Below are positions 34,572-46,447 of a DNA stretch of 64,000 nt, piece after piece. The stretch is from Erythroxylum novogranatense (lineage: Eukaryota; Streptophyta; Magnoliopsida; Malpighiales; Erythroxylaceae). Under the pieces are notes generated by a model. The model was given only the letters and a program-made list of their open reading frames with translations, was not told the origin of the DNA and searched no databases. The position numbers and the translations under genes are program-made. Where the stretch lies: positions 70,395,824 through 70,459,823 of the forward strand of contig CM057232.1 in the NCBI GenBank assembly GCA_029891385.1, written 5' to 3'. Position 1 is the stretch's first letter. Each line of letters begins with the position of its first letter.

Positions 34572-35091
34572 TGTAAGAAAATCCCGGTGTGAGCATCACA
34601 TGCCCACGGTGCAAAAAACAAAAAATTTTATTCCGAGGCCTTCCCGAAAGCCAGGATCCATGTGAGTATATAATAAAGTCAAACCGAACGACCAAAGGAG
34701 ACCGTCTCTAACGGTATCCACGCAGAGATCGGAAAACCTAACCGGGACAAACCCTTTGACCCGGAAATAGCTAGAACAAATTAAAGACTGCTAGATCTTA
34801 CCTTTTTTCTGGAGAGCTTGGAAAATGATGGAGAAGAACTTGCTTGAAGATGAAGAAGATCGTGGATGAGCTCTTAAGGAGAAGAACTCTTCTTCTTTTA
34901 TAACCCTTATAGCTTAGATTTTTAAAACCCACGAAGAACCTTTCTAAAAGAAAGCAACTCTTTCTTTTATACTTATTCCCATAAGCCACGATCAAGCCTC
35001 ATCCTCCTTTCATTTTAGTTTTTGTCTTTAGTCATTAAATGCTTTAATGACTAAGCAAAATAATGGAAGCTTCTTTCATCATCAACGTGTA

Positions 35092-35142
<51 letters not shown>

Positions 35143-36437
35143 TCTTTAATTAATTATATATATATATATAAATAAATGCTGAAGTGGTCCAGTCACATCA
35201 GGTTGGTCTCTACCGCCTACCTTTCCGTATGGGAAAACCTCCAGAAACATTTTTCAGTAATATCGATGTCGCGATCTCATCGGGACATATCTCGATCTCA
35301 TCGGGATCCATTTAGTCTGATTGCTCTCCATATATTGGATCTCTATCCATAACTATTTTTCAAATTCTCCGAGACACTCTTATGCGTATGACCCATTAGG
35401 TTCTCGGTTATGTTGACCACTTAGATTAACACTTAATCTAAACAAGTCATGAGCGGTATCTAGCAACACATCATGACCCCCAATTGACCGGAAAGTAATT
35501 GATTTGACGAATGAATCTATATTCATCATGGACCATATCACGAACCTTTCCATGAACAATTCTGTCTGCAATTCGTCCTTTCACCATCCTATACCCCACT
35601 TGGTTATGAGTATGGGCAATGTGTCAACTCTTTCTAGGTCGACTATGTCAAATCTAGTCCAGTGATTTCAGTTCTTGTCACGGGACTCATTACTTATTAC
35701 TAAATATGTCAATGAAGACACTCTTCATGACATATGTACTCGATCGAGATTTCCAAGTAATGACCCGACAAGAGGCCATGGGTATCATCTTCTGCTATCA
35801 CAGAAGTGGTGAATCCTCTATTGGCTACTCAATTACCTTGAATACCTCAAGTTGTACTCCAAGCACCACCCTATGAGCAACCTCTATAAGGCAACAAGGA
35901 ATGGAGTCAAAGCGTAATCGATATCCAAGATATCCTTGAGCACCTCAAGTCAAAGGATACTTGCACCATTGCTATGATGAGATTATCATTGACATTAGAA
36001 TAGGACATCCATGTGATGATCTCATGGCAGGTTATCCAATGTACTTACTACCTCTAGTAAGCATCCACATCTCAACCCTAAATATCTCATATTTACAGAT
36101 TCTAAGATCTACTGCTTGATCAAATCAAGGAGCTTGAGATGTGCTAGTCTCTCCGGATTACCGATATCCAGTCTCAGTAATCCTATAACTAGGGATAATT
36201 TAGATACTGACATAATTGCACATGATAGGAATCTCAGTAGTATGATCACATCATAATTTCCTTCATGCTATGTCATATATCATAGACTTCATTAATTTGC
36301 TTATTGATCAATATCAGTTCATAAATAATGAACAGCAACGTAATGAAATATGCCTTTCTTTATTTATTAATAAAGACTGTACACAAATTTGTACAAAATG
36401 CGCTAAAGGCGATTGCCTTTAGGGCACTACTCTAACA
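34572..36437 (-). repeat. 5' LTR (right) of the nested copia
   Basis: 1,866 bp, highly similar to the left LTR. The main length difference is an AT microsatellite at about 35095-35139, with some 22 units against about 7 in the partner. Scattered substitutions and small indels elsewhere fit a moderately old insertion. Confidence 0.95.
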
Positions 36438-36442
36438 GTTAC

Positions 36443-38640
36443 AATATTTTTAGAAGAAAAGGATATTTTAACATGTTTTTCTTTAATGACAACTTTCACA
36501 AAAAAATCCTTGTTAAAACTTATTTTTGTTAAACCTCTTGCCAAATCATGTTTAATCAACTTAGAAATATGTTTAAAATTAACATGACCTAGCTTTTTAT
36601 GCCAAATCAGTTTTTCTTCATCAGTTAATATAAAACAAGAAATATTTTGACTTTTCAAATCTTCTAAATAAATCTTATAAAGATTGTTTCGTCTTTTGGC
36701 AGAAAAGATTATGGAACTGTCCTTGTTTTTGACTACACAAGAATTTTGATTAAAAGATACTTCAAAGCTAGAATCACGTAATTGACTTACACTAATCAAG
36801 TTAAGTTTTAAACCTTCAACTAACAGAACATTATCAATAGATGCAAATGAATCTTTACCAATTTTGTCGATTCTAATTATTTTCCCCTGCTGGTTGTCTC
36901 CAAAAATTACTGATCCTTCCTTTTTATTTTGAAGATTTAGGAACATAGACCTTCTTCCCGTCATGTGTTGCAAACATCCACTGTCCAAATACCATTGGTG
37001 CTGGCTGCTTCTTCCAAGGAAGGAGATCTGCAGGAGATATTATGTTCCTTTTAGGTACCCAAATTTTCTTGGGTCCTTTGAGGTTAGTTTGAAAATTATT
37101 CATAGAATGAAAATGAGAAGACTGGTGATATTTCTTTCTATAAGGAACAAAGTTCTTTTTATGATGAATATTGGTTTTAGTAAACCCTAAACCACTCTTA
37201 TCATTAGGGTGTCTATATTTCACAATCATATCATTCATTTTCTTTGTACTTTCAGTGAATGATGATAAGTCTGTTGAGAGAGAATTAATCCTTTGTTTTA
37301 ATTGACTAGTTTTTTCATATGTATCGATAGAAGCTTTTTTCTTCATATCGTCTACTTATTTCTTGAGGTAGATGTTTTCTTTCTCGAAAGCTTTCGTGTT
37401 CCTCAAGTTTTCTACATACTTTCTTTTTTAGGGATCTATACTGCTTTAGTATAGCATGAGAATCTTCTAACAATTCTAGATATGCATCTTGGAGTTCATT
37501 GAAGTTAGAAGTTACCTCCTCGTCACCTTCGTTTTCGGCTACCAAACATATGTTTGCTTGTACTGAAGCTTCTGAATCAGAATCAGATTCGGATGAATCC
37601 AAATCTTCCCAAGTAGCCATCATACTTTTTTATTTTCTTTATTCTTTTTCGGTTTTCTTTTCAGCAACGGACATTTAGACTTGTAGTGTCCTGGTTTGTT
37701 GCACTCGTAGCAAATGATAAAGATCTTCTCGTTCTTAACTTAATCTTTGCTATTTTTCTTAAAAGAAAACTCTTTATTTCCTTTTGCTTTCTTCTTCCAC
37801 CTTCTTCTGATTGTCTTTGAAATAAAAGATAATTCATCATCATCTTCACTTGAATCTTGTTCAGATTCACTATTGATCTCTTCGATCTTTAGTGCTCTTG
37901 AAGATGAACTTCTATTCCTTTGATTCTTGTGATTTTTCTGACCAGAGTATAATGTTATAGATTTGTCCCTTCTAAGTTTGTCTTCAGCATCAAGCTCCAC
38001 TTCAAGTATCTTCAAAAAACCAAGCAGCTCGTCAAGCTTTAATTTGCTTAAGTCCTTGGCTTCTTGTACTGTAATGACTTTAGGTCTCCATCTTTTAGAT
38101 AGACTTCTGAGAAGCTTCCTGACATGGACTTGATTGTCGTAGATTCTCCCAAAAGCTTTCAGTCTATTAACGATAGTTTGAAATCGTCTAAACATCTGAT
38201 TAATGGACTCGTCTTCTTTCATTTTTAACAGCTCATACTGATGTACAAGAATGCTGATCTTGGACTCCTTCATTTGGTTTGTGCCTTCATGTGCAATGGA
38301 TAAGGCATCTCACATCTCCTTCGCAGTTTTACATCCATGAACTTTATCGTGTTCACTTCTGCTTAATGCATAACTCAGAAAGAGTTTGGCATTTGAATTC
38401 AGTTGAAATCTCGCTTTGTGATCCGCTGACCATCTAGTACGTGGAATAGTATTGCCTTCATCATCTACTGGTACATATGATCCATTCTTGATGATGTCCC
38501 AAAGATCAACGTGTGTGGATTCGATGAAAAGCTGCATCTTGTCCTTCCAATAATGATAGTCCTCACCATTAAACACAGGAGGTCTTGTGATAGAGACACC
38601 TTCAGCAATAAACACGTGTGATTCTGCCATGGATCTTTAT
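36443..38640 (-). pseudogene. SIRE/Maximus-like copia, upstream half: gag, protease, GAG-pre-integrase
   Basis: Gag starts at ATG 38630 ('MAESHVFIAEGVSITRPPVF', 'YHYWKDKMQLFI') and continues in 37740-38273 (UBN2: 'LVHQYELLKMKEDESINQMF', 'LRSLSKRWRPKVITVQEAKD'), with an acidic tail and a zinc knuckle near 37680-37720 (CYECNKPGHYKSKC in a shifted frame). 37315-37623 has the 'MMATWEDLDSSESDSDSEA' segment typical of SIRE/Maximus gag. 36924-37346 leads into the protease and 36443-36988 carries 'MDSGCLQHMTGRR' and 'IWHKKLGHVNFKHI'. At least four frame breaks are present. The coding sequence continues across the inserted copia at 26696. Confidence 0.9.
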
Positions 38641-38684
38641 CCTCACTATGTAAAGGTGGTTCTTGGAAACCGAGCTCTGCTAAA

Positions 38685-39701
38685 ATTTAAGTAAATCACA
38701 CGTTAATATAGAACTCACGTACAATATATGAAGTACACAAGAAGGGGGGTTGAATTGTGTAATCTTTTTGTGAATACACAAAACCTTTGATATTTCTTGA
38801 AAAAGAAACTTTTTCAAGTATTAAATGAATACCAAAAATTTACTTAGTTAAATCGCAAATAACTTGTATAAACTTGTATAAGAACAAAAGTATTTAAGAG
38901 TAAAGAGTTAGAAGATAGACCATGCGATTTTTATACCGGTTCATCCCAAACCTTAGACTACGTCCAGTCCTCAGATTCCTTATGAGTTTTCACTATACTT
39001 TGTCAAATTTACAAGTATTCTTTCCTCCCTTCCAGAGTCTCTTCAGGTCTCTTATACTAAGTATTCTTTCAGTTATCTTGGCCTCTCCAGGCTCTCAGCC
39101 TTTTCTTTCTCTCACTAAAAAGATAATGTGAGTTTTTGTTACAGTAATGTTTGCTCTTGTATATCGCACTTTGTATACAAAATTTTTGTAAGTAATAACT
39201 TGTAAGCATAAAGATTGTTCAGTCTTCGACTACGACTAATATTTATAGCCTAAGTCTCCAACTGCTTCTTGAATCTTGATAACTATTTCTTGCTTCTTGC
39301 TTCTTACTTCTTGTAGAAATCGTTATTCAGTTGAGTTCTGTAACTAACTCAAACTGCTTCTTCTTAGTGAACTTCTTCTCAGTGAATTTCTTATTAGTTT
39401 TCGAAACTTCTTCTTAGTGAACTTCTTCTTAGTCTTCAAAACTTCTTCTTAGTGAACTTCTTCTTAGTCTTCGAACTTCTTCTTAATGAACTTCTTCTTA
39501 GTGAACTTCTTCTCAGTCTTCGAACTTCTTCTTAGTCTTCGAAACTTCTCCTTAGTGAACTTCTTCTTAGTCTTCGAAACTTCTTATGTGTTTTTGCACT
39601 ACACACTTAACACACTGATCAGAATAGTTCATTTATTTCAAATATTATCATTATTTGATTATCAACAAAATTATTAATCGTGAAGTCATTTTGACTTAAC
39701 A
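38685..39701 (-). repeat. 5' LTR of the SIRE/Maximus-like copia
   Basis: About 1 kb between the gag leader and 'gacttaaca' (39701), so on the minus strand it begins TGTTAAGTC. It contains 'aaggggggttgaattgtg', a motif I know from SIRE-type LTRs. A degenerate primer site (tagcagagctcgg on the minus strand) lies near 38672. The left boundary is uncertain by some ten bases. No partner LTR remains in the window. Confidence 0.75.
39356..39590. repeat. Short tandem repeat 'aacttcttcttagt(g)' inside the LTR
   Basis: Roughly a dozen imperfect copies of a 16-18-base unit (variants gaacttcttcttagt, gaacttcttctcagt, cttcgaaacttcttcttagt) occur in direct orientation. The array lies wholly in the SIRE-like LTR. 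Confidence 0.85.
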
Positions 39702-40673
39702 GGAAGAGGTATACATTCTCTTTCAAATTGATTTCCAATTCCTCATTCCTAAACATAAGTGACATCTACTTCTTTTTCCTTCAACTCTCCTTAATTTTAT
39801 CTCAAGCTTGTATATGTACCAATGCTACTAAAGGTTTTCTTGCTTTAAACCTTTGACTTACTAACTATGTAAATGTACCTATCATTAGTAGTTAATATAA
39901 CATTGAATAGGGGTCAAATCCCACAAATATATATTGGAAAGCGTAACACTATTAATTAATCTAAAGATAATAAATAAAAGATGACTTTTATGGATTTTAA
40001 ATAACGAAATATAAAATAAAGCTAAAACTTAGACAATAGCCAAGGAAATAAATGATAAGATAATTTATTAAAAGAAAATCAAAAGAAAATTTAGTCAAAT
40101 AATCATATTGAGATGAGTATTTCCTCCATTAGTACTTTTAATTTTATGATTCTATTAACCTATATTAGATATATTCTCTAGAATGTAAAGATCTCCTCGA
40201 CATTGAAGTTGTACTCTCTTAAAGCTATATCCATCTACTCTCTGATTAGTAACATGTATCTTTACTACTGCCAACAACCCTTTGAATGCTTTAAGCTTTA
40301 TGAAATCTTATGAAAGGATTCACCCTAAATCCAAGAAGGTCATGTAGGCGTCTCTTGAGCAACCCCTTCTACCTAAGCCATAGTTCAATCATATGCAGGC
40401 TCTTTTAAGTTGTCGACAAGTAAATTTAAAATACATTTAGACGTTGATATAAACAAATCAACATTAAGACCAATACAAAGCACCTTAAAAAATATTTCAC
40501 ATCAAAAGTCAAATCAAATCAATCTATACAAAAAAAATAAGTAAATGAAATCTTCCTATTTAAACACAAAAAAGTATTTAGCTACAAAGTATGTTTAAAA
40601 AATTGGAATCAAACGGCAAAAATTGAGAAGTCATGAATAAAGGTAAAAGCATACCCAATTCTATAATCTGCTT
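39702..40673. repeat. Old repeat-derived sequence, no gene
   Basis: AT-rich and without ORFs. 'ggggtcaaatcccaca' near 39909 resembles the 'GGGTCGAATCCCACAGGG' leader motif of Athila/Tat-type gypsy elements, so part may be an old leader. Weakly supported. Confidence 0.3.
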
Positions 40674-41420
40674 GGGGGCCGTTTGGTTCCACTTCTGTTT
40701 TTTTGTTGTTGTTTTTGGTTTTTGTTTCCTGTTTTTGGTTTTTGTTTTTTCCTTAAAAAAACGAAAACCTGTTTAGTTGAGATTTGTAATATAAAAACTG
40801 AAAACAAAAACCTGTTTAGTTGAGATTTCTAAAAAAACTGAAAACAAAAACATGTTTGGTTTTATTATCATGTTTCTACTTTTTGTAATTATACTATTAT
40901 GTGTAATAATTATAATCTAATATATTATATTTTAAAATTAATTAATTATCATTATAGTTAAAATTAAATATATACTAATCAAATATTATTTAAAAATTAC
41001 ACATTAATTGTATATAATAAAATTATATAAATTAGAAATTACATTAAGTCGTTCTAATCAATAAAAGATGTCCATCATAAGTACCAAAAAAATTGTTCAT
41101 CATACTATAATTCTGAAAAATATAATAGTATTATCATATGCAAGACTTTTTAACAGAGGAAGAGGTGAAGATGCAGAGTCGGCGGCGCAGGGAATATGAA
41201 CTATGAAAACCTGTTTTAAAAATATACGAAAACAAAAAACTTGTTTTAAAAGCATACGAAAACGTTATTTTCTTGTTTTTGCAAAGTTGTTGCGGTTTTC
41301 TTATTTTTGAAAACGAAAATCCGCAATATCCTCAACCAAACATGTTTTAATCGGTTGTTTCTTCTTTTTTTAAAACCACAACGAAAAATAAAATAAAAAA
41401 ACGAAAACAAACAACCCCTT
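40674..41420. mobile_element. Non-autonomous TIR element (~750 bp)
   Basis: Left end 'gggggccgtttggttcc', right end 'gaaaacaaacaacccctt', giving imperfect inverted ends (GGGGCCGTTTGG against GGGGTTGTTTG). The subterminal parts are rich in 'tttttgttttt' on the left and 'aaaaacgaaaac' on the right, so the arms pair over a long distance, with internal repeats 'cctgtttagttgagattt'. No transposase is present. A clean target duplication was not found, so the superfamily is undetermined. Confidence 0.6.
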
Positions 41421-42121
41421 GGTTTATTGAGATGATATCTAAATCTTTTATCTCCAAAGAAATGCACCTTAAAATTGAGTTTCTAATATGTGTTTTCTAA
41501 AAAAAATTAGTTCATATAATGCTTCACCTAAGACATTATATAGAGAACGAGCATGGCCTAGATCGTGAGCTTTAGTATTTTCTTCTATGAGATAGACACA
41601 ATCTCTGGCACAACTGTGTCACTATTTCTATTGTATAATGTTTGTATTTATAGTTAAAATTATTAGCAAATACTTAAGCATAGACTCATTAAACACTCTA
41701 AACTCTTTTTTTTTTTACGAAAACACTATCCTACTATTACAAAATCATAAAGCTTTAAGATAGATCTAAATATTCAAGTGATCAGTAGAAGATATATTTT
41801 TGAAATCCATTTTAGAAATAGTCTCTCTATTAGTTACGAAAAAAATTGCGTATTACTGGACCTCCCCAAACTCCACATTTCAGCGAAATTTTTACTAAGT
41901 TGTTGTTATATTATTGAAATCTTTCTATAAAAAATATTAAAATTAAACTTCTTTGTGGTTTTTAAATATTTCATTATTTTGGAGATTTTAATGTCATAAG
42001 AAATAAAAGACACATTTCTAAAAATCTCCACAATTTTCAAACCATTCCAATTTTATTTATTTAATCAATTTAATGTTCAAACAAAAATGATGCGGGTAAA
42101 TGGAGGAGAAGATCACAGAAT
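41421..42121. other. Intergenic, nothing recognised
   Basis: AT-rich with no supported ORF, repeat family or RNA gene. Confidence 0.5.
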
Positions 42122-42289
42122 TAAGGGGGCGCTTGGTTCACTAAAGGTAATGGGAATGGGAATAGGAATGAATATAGTGAGGAATGGGTATGGATATTAT
42201 CATTATAATTATGATGGTTGGTTAAAAGAATGGAATGATTATCATTACCATTGATATTGGTTGGTTTATAAAAAATATTGAAAAATAAA

Positions 42290-42870
42290 ATTAATTATAT
42301 TTTAAAATATAATTAATGTAATTAATTAAAATATAATTAATTAATTACAATATTTTAATTAATGAATGAATTATATTTTAATTAATTATATTGTAACTAA
42401 TTAATTAATTATATTAATTATAATGTAATTAATTAATTATTTAAAATATAATTAATTAAAATATAATTTATTTATAAAATATATTTTAATGAATTATAAT
42501 GAATTAATTAATTAATCATAATATTTTAAATAATGAATGAATTATATTGTAATTAATTATATTTTAATTAATTAATTAATTACAATATTTTAATTAATGA
42601 ATGAATTATATTTTAATTAATTAATTAATTATAATGTAATTAATTAAAATATAATTAATTAAAATATAATTTATTTATAAAATATATTTTAATGAATTAT
42701 AATTAATTAATTCTAATATTTTAAATAATGAATGAATTATATTGTAATTAATTATATTTTAATTAATTAATTAATTACAATTAATGAATGAATTATATTT
42801 TAATTAATGAATAAATTATATTTTAATTAATTATAATGTCATTAATTAATTAACTAATTATAATATTAGT
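42290..42870. repeat. AT-only repeat array (ttaattaa) with ~203-bp higher-order period
   Basis: Nearly pure A/T built from ttaattaatta, aatgaatgaattatatt and aaaatataatttatttataaaat. The last marker starts at 42458 and again at 42661, giving a period near 203 bases, and the flanking order of modules is kept. Most modules are self-complementary. The array forms the inner left arm of the Harbinger-like element. Confidence 0.85.
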
Positions 42871-42938
42871 TAAAGGATATCAAACCTTACTAAACTAAAG
42901 AAACATTAAACATTAGCAAAGCTAGGAATGACTCCATT

Positions 42939-43848
42939 TGATACGGAAACCCCAAGAAAACAAGGTTCTTGAAACCCCCTAATCCTATTGAATCAAAACC
43001 CCAATCTTTCTATTCTAAGAACATGCTAGTTCAAACCCCAATTATACGGAATTGAGACCCAAACCCAAATAAAATTGAAGAATTGAACACGCCACAAGTG
43101 ATTACCTTGATAAGTGATGCAATCCTTGAAGTAACAATAAGAAGAACACACCTTACTTGAAGAGAACTCTCAATTTCGTTAATCAACCAAAATCTAATGT
43201 TTACAAGGATAAAATAAGGTATTTATACCCTTGCCCACGACCTAAACCTAAAAGGAATAGGTTACAAGACCCTTTAATGCTAAAACAAGCCTAATCCTAA
43301 CTAGTTTAGGAGTTTATAGCTCAATAATGCAATCTGATCCTATTCCACTTAGGATTGGGCTAAACTAACTTAAATAAGACCAAAATAACTTAAATAAACC
43401 TAAGGGAGGTGAATGGGCCTAATGGATTACTCTACTTAGGCCCACACACTTGGTTGTCCAAAACTAGTTTTAAATAAACTAAGGCAAATACTAATAAATA
43501 CCTAGCCTATAACAAGTCTCTTTGGGCCTAATAAACAAAGGATAAATAACAAGTCCAATGTACTAAAATAAGTCCATAAGAATAATTGAACTTGTCTTGA
43601 AATTTGGCTAAGTATTAGCCCCTCCACATGCCCTCTCTAGAAGAATCACAGGCTTGACTACTCCACTTGAATTCTTCATGGATGGTTCAGTCTTGTCATC
43701 ATGGTGAGATGTAATGTGACTTTGAACAAACCCTTAAAGTGCTTGTTTAAGCCTTGCTGCACGTTGTCTTGTAATAGGTCCACTTGGCAAAGTAAGCTTG
43801 TCTTGATGTGTTGCACCTTGATCTCCATTGCCATGGCTTCTTGTATCA
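42939..43848 (-). repeat. 3' LTR (left) of the CRM-like element
   Basis: 910 bp. The pol frame runs 115 bases into it. The polypurine tract aaggagggagggaa lies at 43849-43862 on the minus strand, directly adjoining. Confidence 0.95.
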
Positions 43849-45266
43849 TTCCCTCCCTCCTTAAAAGGATTCATCCTCGAATCAACCCCTGCATTATCAA
43901 ATGGAGAGAGATCAGCAACATTAAATGTAGCAGATACTTGATACTCACCTGGAAAATCAATCCTGTAGGCATTATTATTAATCTTTTCAAGGACTTGGAA
44001 AGGCCCATCGCCTCTAGGATCCAACTTGGATTTCCTTTGCTTAGGAAACCTCTCTTTCCTAAAATGAAACCAAACCCAATCACCAGGCTCAAATTGCATC
44101 AACTTTCTCCCTTGATTAGCTCTTTGTGCATATGCTTCATTCCGTTTCTCTATGTGTTGTCTCGCCTTTTCATGAATGTTGCGCACCAAATCTGCTTTCT
44201 TTTGTCCATCTATACTAGTTATCTCACTTAAAGGTAAAGGACATAAATCTAAAGGTGTTAATGGATTAAAACCATAAACAATCTCAAAAGGTGAATAACC
44301 AGTAGTAGAATGTATGCTCCTATTGTATGCAAATTCAACTAATGACAAACATTCTTCCCATGTTTTAATATTTTTACCAACCACAGCACGTAAAAGAGAA
44401 CCTAAAGTTCTATTAACTACCTCAGTTTGTCCGTTAGTTTGAGGATGGCAAGTAGTAGAAAACAAAAGTTTAGTACCTAGTTTACCCCAAAGAACACGCC
44501 AAAAGTGGCTCAAAAACTTCACATCACGATAAAAAACAATAGTCTTAGGAACACCATGCAAACGCACAACATCCTTAAAAAACAACTCGGCAATATTTAC
44601 AACATCATCAGTTTTATGACATGCAATGAAATGTGTCATCTTGCTAAACCGATCTACTACCACAAATATACTATCCCTACCTTTTTTTGTCCTAGGCAAC
44701 CCTAAAACAAAGTCCATAGATATGTCAGTCCACGGATGCTTAGGCACAGGCAAAGGTGTATACAAACCATAAGGATGAGTCTTAGATTTCGCTTGTCTAC
44801 ATGCAACACACTTAGAACAAATTTTTTCAACATCTTTTCTCATGTTAGGCCAATAAAAATGTTCACAAAGTATGTCATATGTCTTTTGAACCCCAAAATG
44901 ACCCATCAAACCCCCACAATGTGATTCACACACAAGGACTTCCCGCATAGAACATTTAGGCACACATAACTTGTGCTCCCTAAACAGATAGCCATCATGT
45001 CTATAAAATCTTTGGAATGCAACATGCTCACAAGCGCCAAACACATTGCCAAAATCAGAATCCGAAGCATACAAATCCCTAATGTACTCAAACCCTAACA
45101 ATTTAGAACTTAAAGTAGTGATTAGAGTGTACCTTCTTGAAAGTGCATCAGCAATTACATTCTCCTTACCTTGTTTGTATTGTATCACGTATGGAAAGGT
45201 CTCTATGAATTCCAGCCACTTCGCATGCCTTTTGTTCAACTTACCTTGGCCCTTTAGATGTTTCAA
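43734..45266 (-). CDS. CRM-like polyprotein C-terminal part: RNase H end and integrase
   Basis: This 510-codon open frame is the longest intact pol piece here. It holds the RNase H end ('[20 protein letters not shown]'), the integrase HHCC zinc-binding domain ('[18 protein letters not shown]' to '[13 protein letters not shown]'), the catalytic core (first Asp in '[12 protein letters not shown]', second in '[11 protein letters not shown]', Glu in '[10 protein letters not shown]'), and a GPY/F-like C-terminal domain ('[18 protein letters not shown]'). The position usually reading SDRD is YRD here, still with its Asp. The last 38 residues ('[18 protein letters not shown]' at the end) are encoded inside the 3' LTR. 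No standard chromodomain is seen. The upstream frame is broken, so the start shown is only the first Met of the open stretch. Confidence 0.9.
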   Translation of the reverse strand: MKHLKGQGKLNKRHAKWLEFIETFPYVIQYKQGKENVIADALSRRYTLITTLSSKLLGFEYIRDLYASDSDFGNVFGACEHVAFQRFYRHDGYLFREHKLCVPKCSMREVLVCESHCGGLMGHFGVQKTYDILCEHFYWPNMRKDVEKICSKCVACRQAKSKTHPYGLYTPLPVPKHPWTDISMDFVLGLPRTKKGRDSIFVVVDRFSKMTHFIACHKTDDVVNIAELFFKDVVRLHGVPKTIVFYRDVKFLSHFWRVLWGKLGTKLLFSTTCHPQTNGQTEVVNRTLGSLLRAVVGKNIKTWEECLSLVEFAYNRSIHSTTGYSPFEIVYGFNPLTPLDLCPLPLSEITSIDGQKKADLVRNIHEKARQHIEKRNEAYAQRANQGRKLMQFEPGDWVWFHFRKERFPKQRKSKLDPRGDGPFQVLEKINNNAYRIDFPGEYQVSATFNVADLSPFDNAGVDSRMNPFKEGGNDTRSHGNGDQGATHQDKLTLPSGPITRQRAARLKQAL

Positions 45267-45269
45267 TGA

Positions 45270-46447
45270 CTCATGATCGAATGGATCACAAACTCTTTTG
45301 GCGGAGATAATGCTGCCAAGTCTCCAATGCTCTCACCAAGGCATAGAGTTCCTTGTCATAAGTGGAATAATTCAATTGTGGCCCATGAAGCTTTTCACTT
45401 GAAGTATGCAATGGGACGCTTACCTGCATCAAAACAAGTACCAATACCTAACCCGGAGGCATCACATTCTATCTCAAAGCTTCATTAAAGTTAGGCAAAC
45501 TCAATACAGTAGCGAGAATACAATTTATCTTTCAATGTATTAAAAGCAAGTTCTTGTGCCTCATTCCACTTAAATCCGACATCCTTTTAATTATTTCACC
45601 AATGGCGCAAAGAATGGTACTAAAATCTTTCACAAACGCCTATAAAAGCTAGCTAAACCATGAAAACTACGCACATCACTAATACACTTAGGAGTAGGCC
45701 AATCTTTAATAGCCTTAACCTTCTCCTCATCAACATGCACACCATGGGCAGAAATAAAAAGCCAAGAAAACAACTTTATCCATACAAAAGAACACTTTTT
45801 AAATTTAGCATATAGTCTTTCACGCCTAAGTGCTTCAAGTATAGATTTAAGATGCATAACATGCTCATCAAGGCTTTTGCTATAAATTAAAATGTCATCA
45901 AAGTATACATAAAATCACGCAAAACATGGTTCATTAATCTCATAAAAGTGCTAGGTGCATTTGTCAAACCAAATGGCATGACCATCCACTCATATAGACC
46001 ATATTTTGTTTTAAAGGCTGTTTTCCATTCATCCCCTACTTTCATTCTAATTTAATGATAACCACTCATGAGATCAATTTTTGTAAATAAACAAGCACCA
46101 TGTAGCTCGTCAAGCATATCATCTAGCCTAGGAATGGGGTGACGATACTTTACCGTTATCTTGTTTATTGCCCTGCAATCCACACACATACGCCAAGTTC
46201 CATCTTTCTTTGGCACCAATAGCACTGGAACTGCGCATGGGCTTAGACTTTCTCTCACGTGCCCCCTCTCAAGCAACTCTTCCACTTGCCTTTGAAGCTC
46301 CTTTGTCTCCTCAGGATTGCTTCTATAAGCTGGGTGATTTGGAATTTGAACTCCTGGCACGAGATCAATCTGATGTTCAATGCCCCTCAATGGTGGTAGT
46401 CCTTTGGGCAACTCATCCGGAAAGACATCGAGTATTCTGCAAAACAA
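45270..46447 (-). pseudogene. CRM-like reverse transcriptase and RNase H, frameshifted
   Basis: 46052-46447 gives the RT N-terminal part ('[20 protein letters not shown]', '[18 protein letters not shown]', '[16 protein letters not shown]', '[11 protein letters not shown]'). After a break the catalytic block reads '[12 protein letters not shown]' near 45895, then 45630-45857 the thumb ('LRRERLYAKFKKCSF', 'GVHVDEEKVKAIKDWPTP', 'VRSFHGLASFYRRL'). RNase H to 45270 is recognisable but broken in several places. Confidence 0.9.

Larger units (their letters stand above)
26702..36437 (-). mobile_element. Complete Ty1/copia LTR retrotransposon nested in the SIRE-like element
   Basis: Two LTRs of about 1.85 kb bound the element, with TGT...ACA ends and the exact target duplication GTTAC at 26697-26701 and 36438-36442. 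On the minus strand the order is 5' LTR (right), primer site, degenerate gag, integrase, RT, RNase H, polypurine tract, 3' LTR (left), the Ty1/copia order. Length 9.7 kb and long LTRs recall Angela/TAR-type elements, but the clade is not settled. Gag and the RT catalytic region carry frameshifts, so it is probably inactive. It landed in the integrase of the host element. Confidence 0.97.

Noticed and set aside
26928..34995. A nearly identical 65-residue frame in both LTRs of the nested copia as a gene
   Set aside because: It is present twice only because the LTRs are copies, has no known domain and no similarity to retrotransposon proteins.
42290..42870. The AT-rich array as a centromeric satellite
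   Set aside because: Only about two higher-order units are present, confined to the arm of one mobile element.
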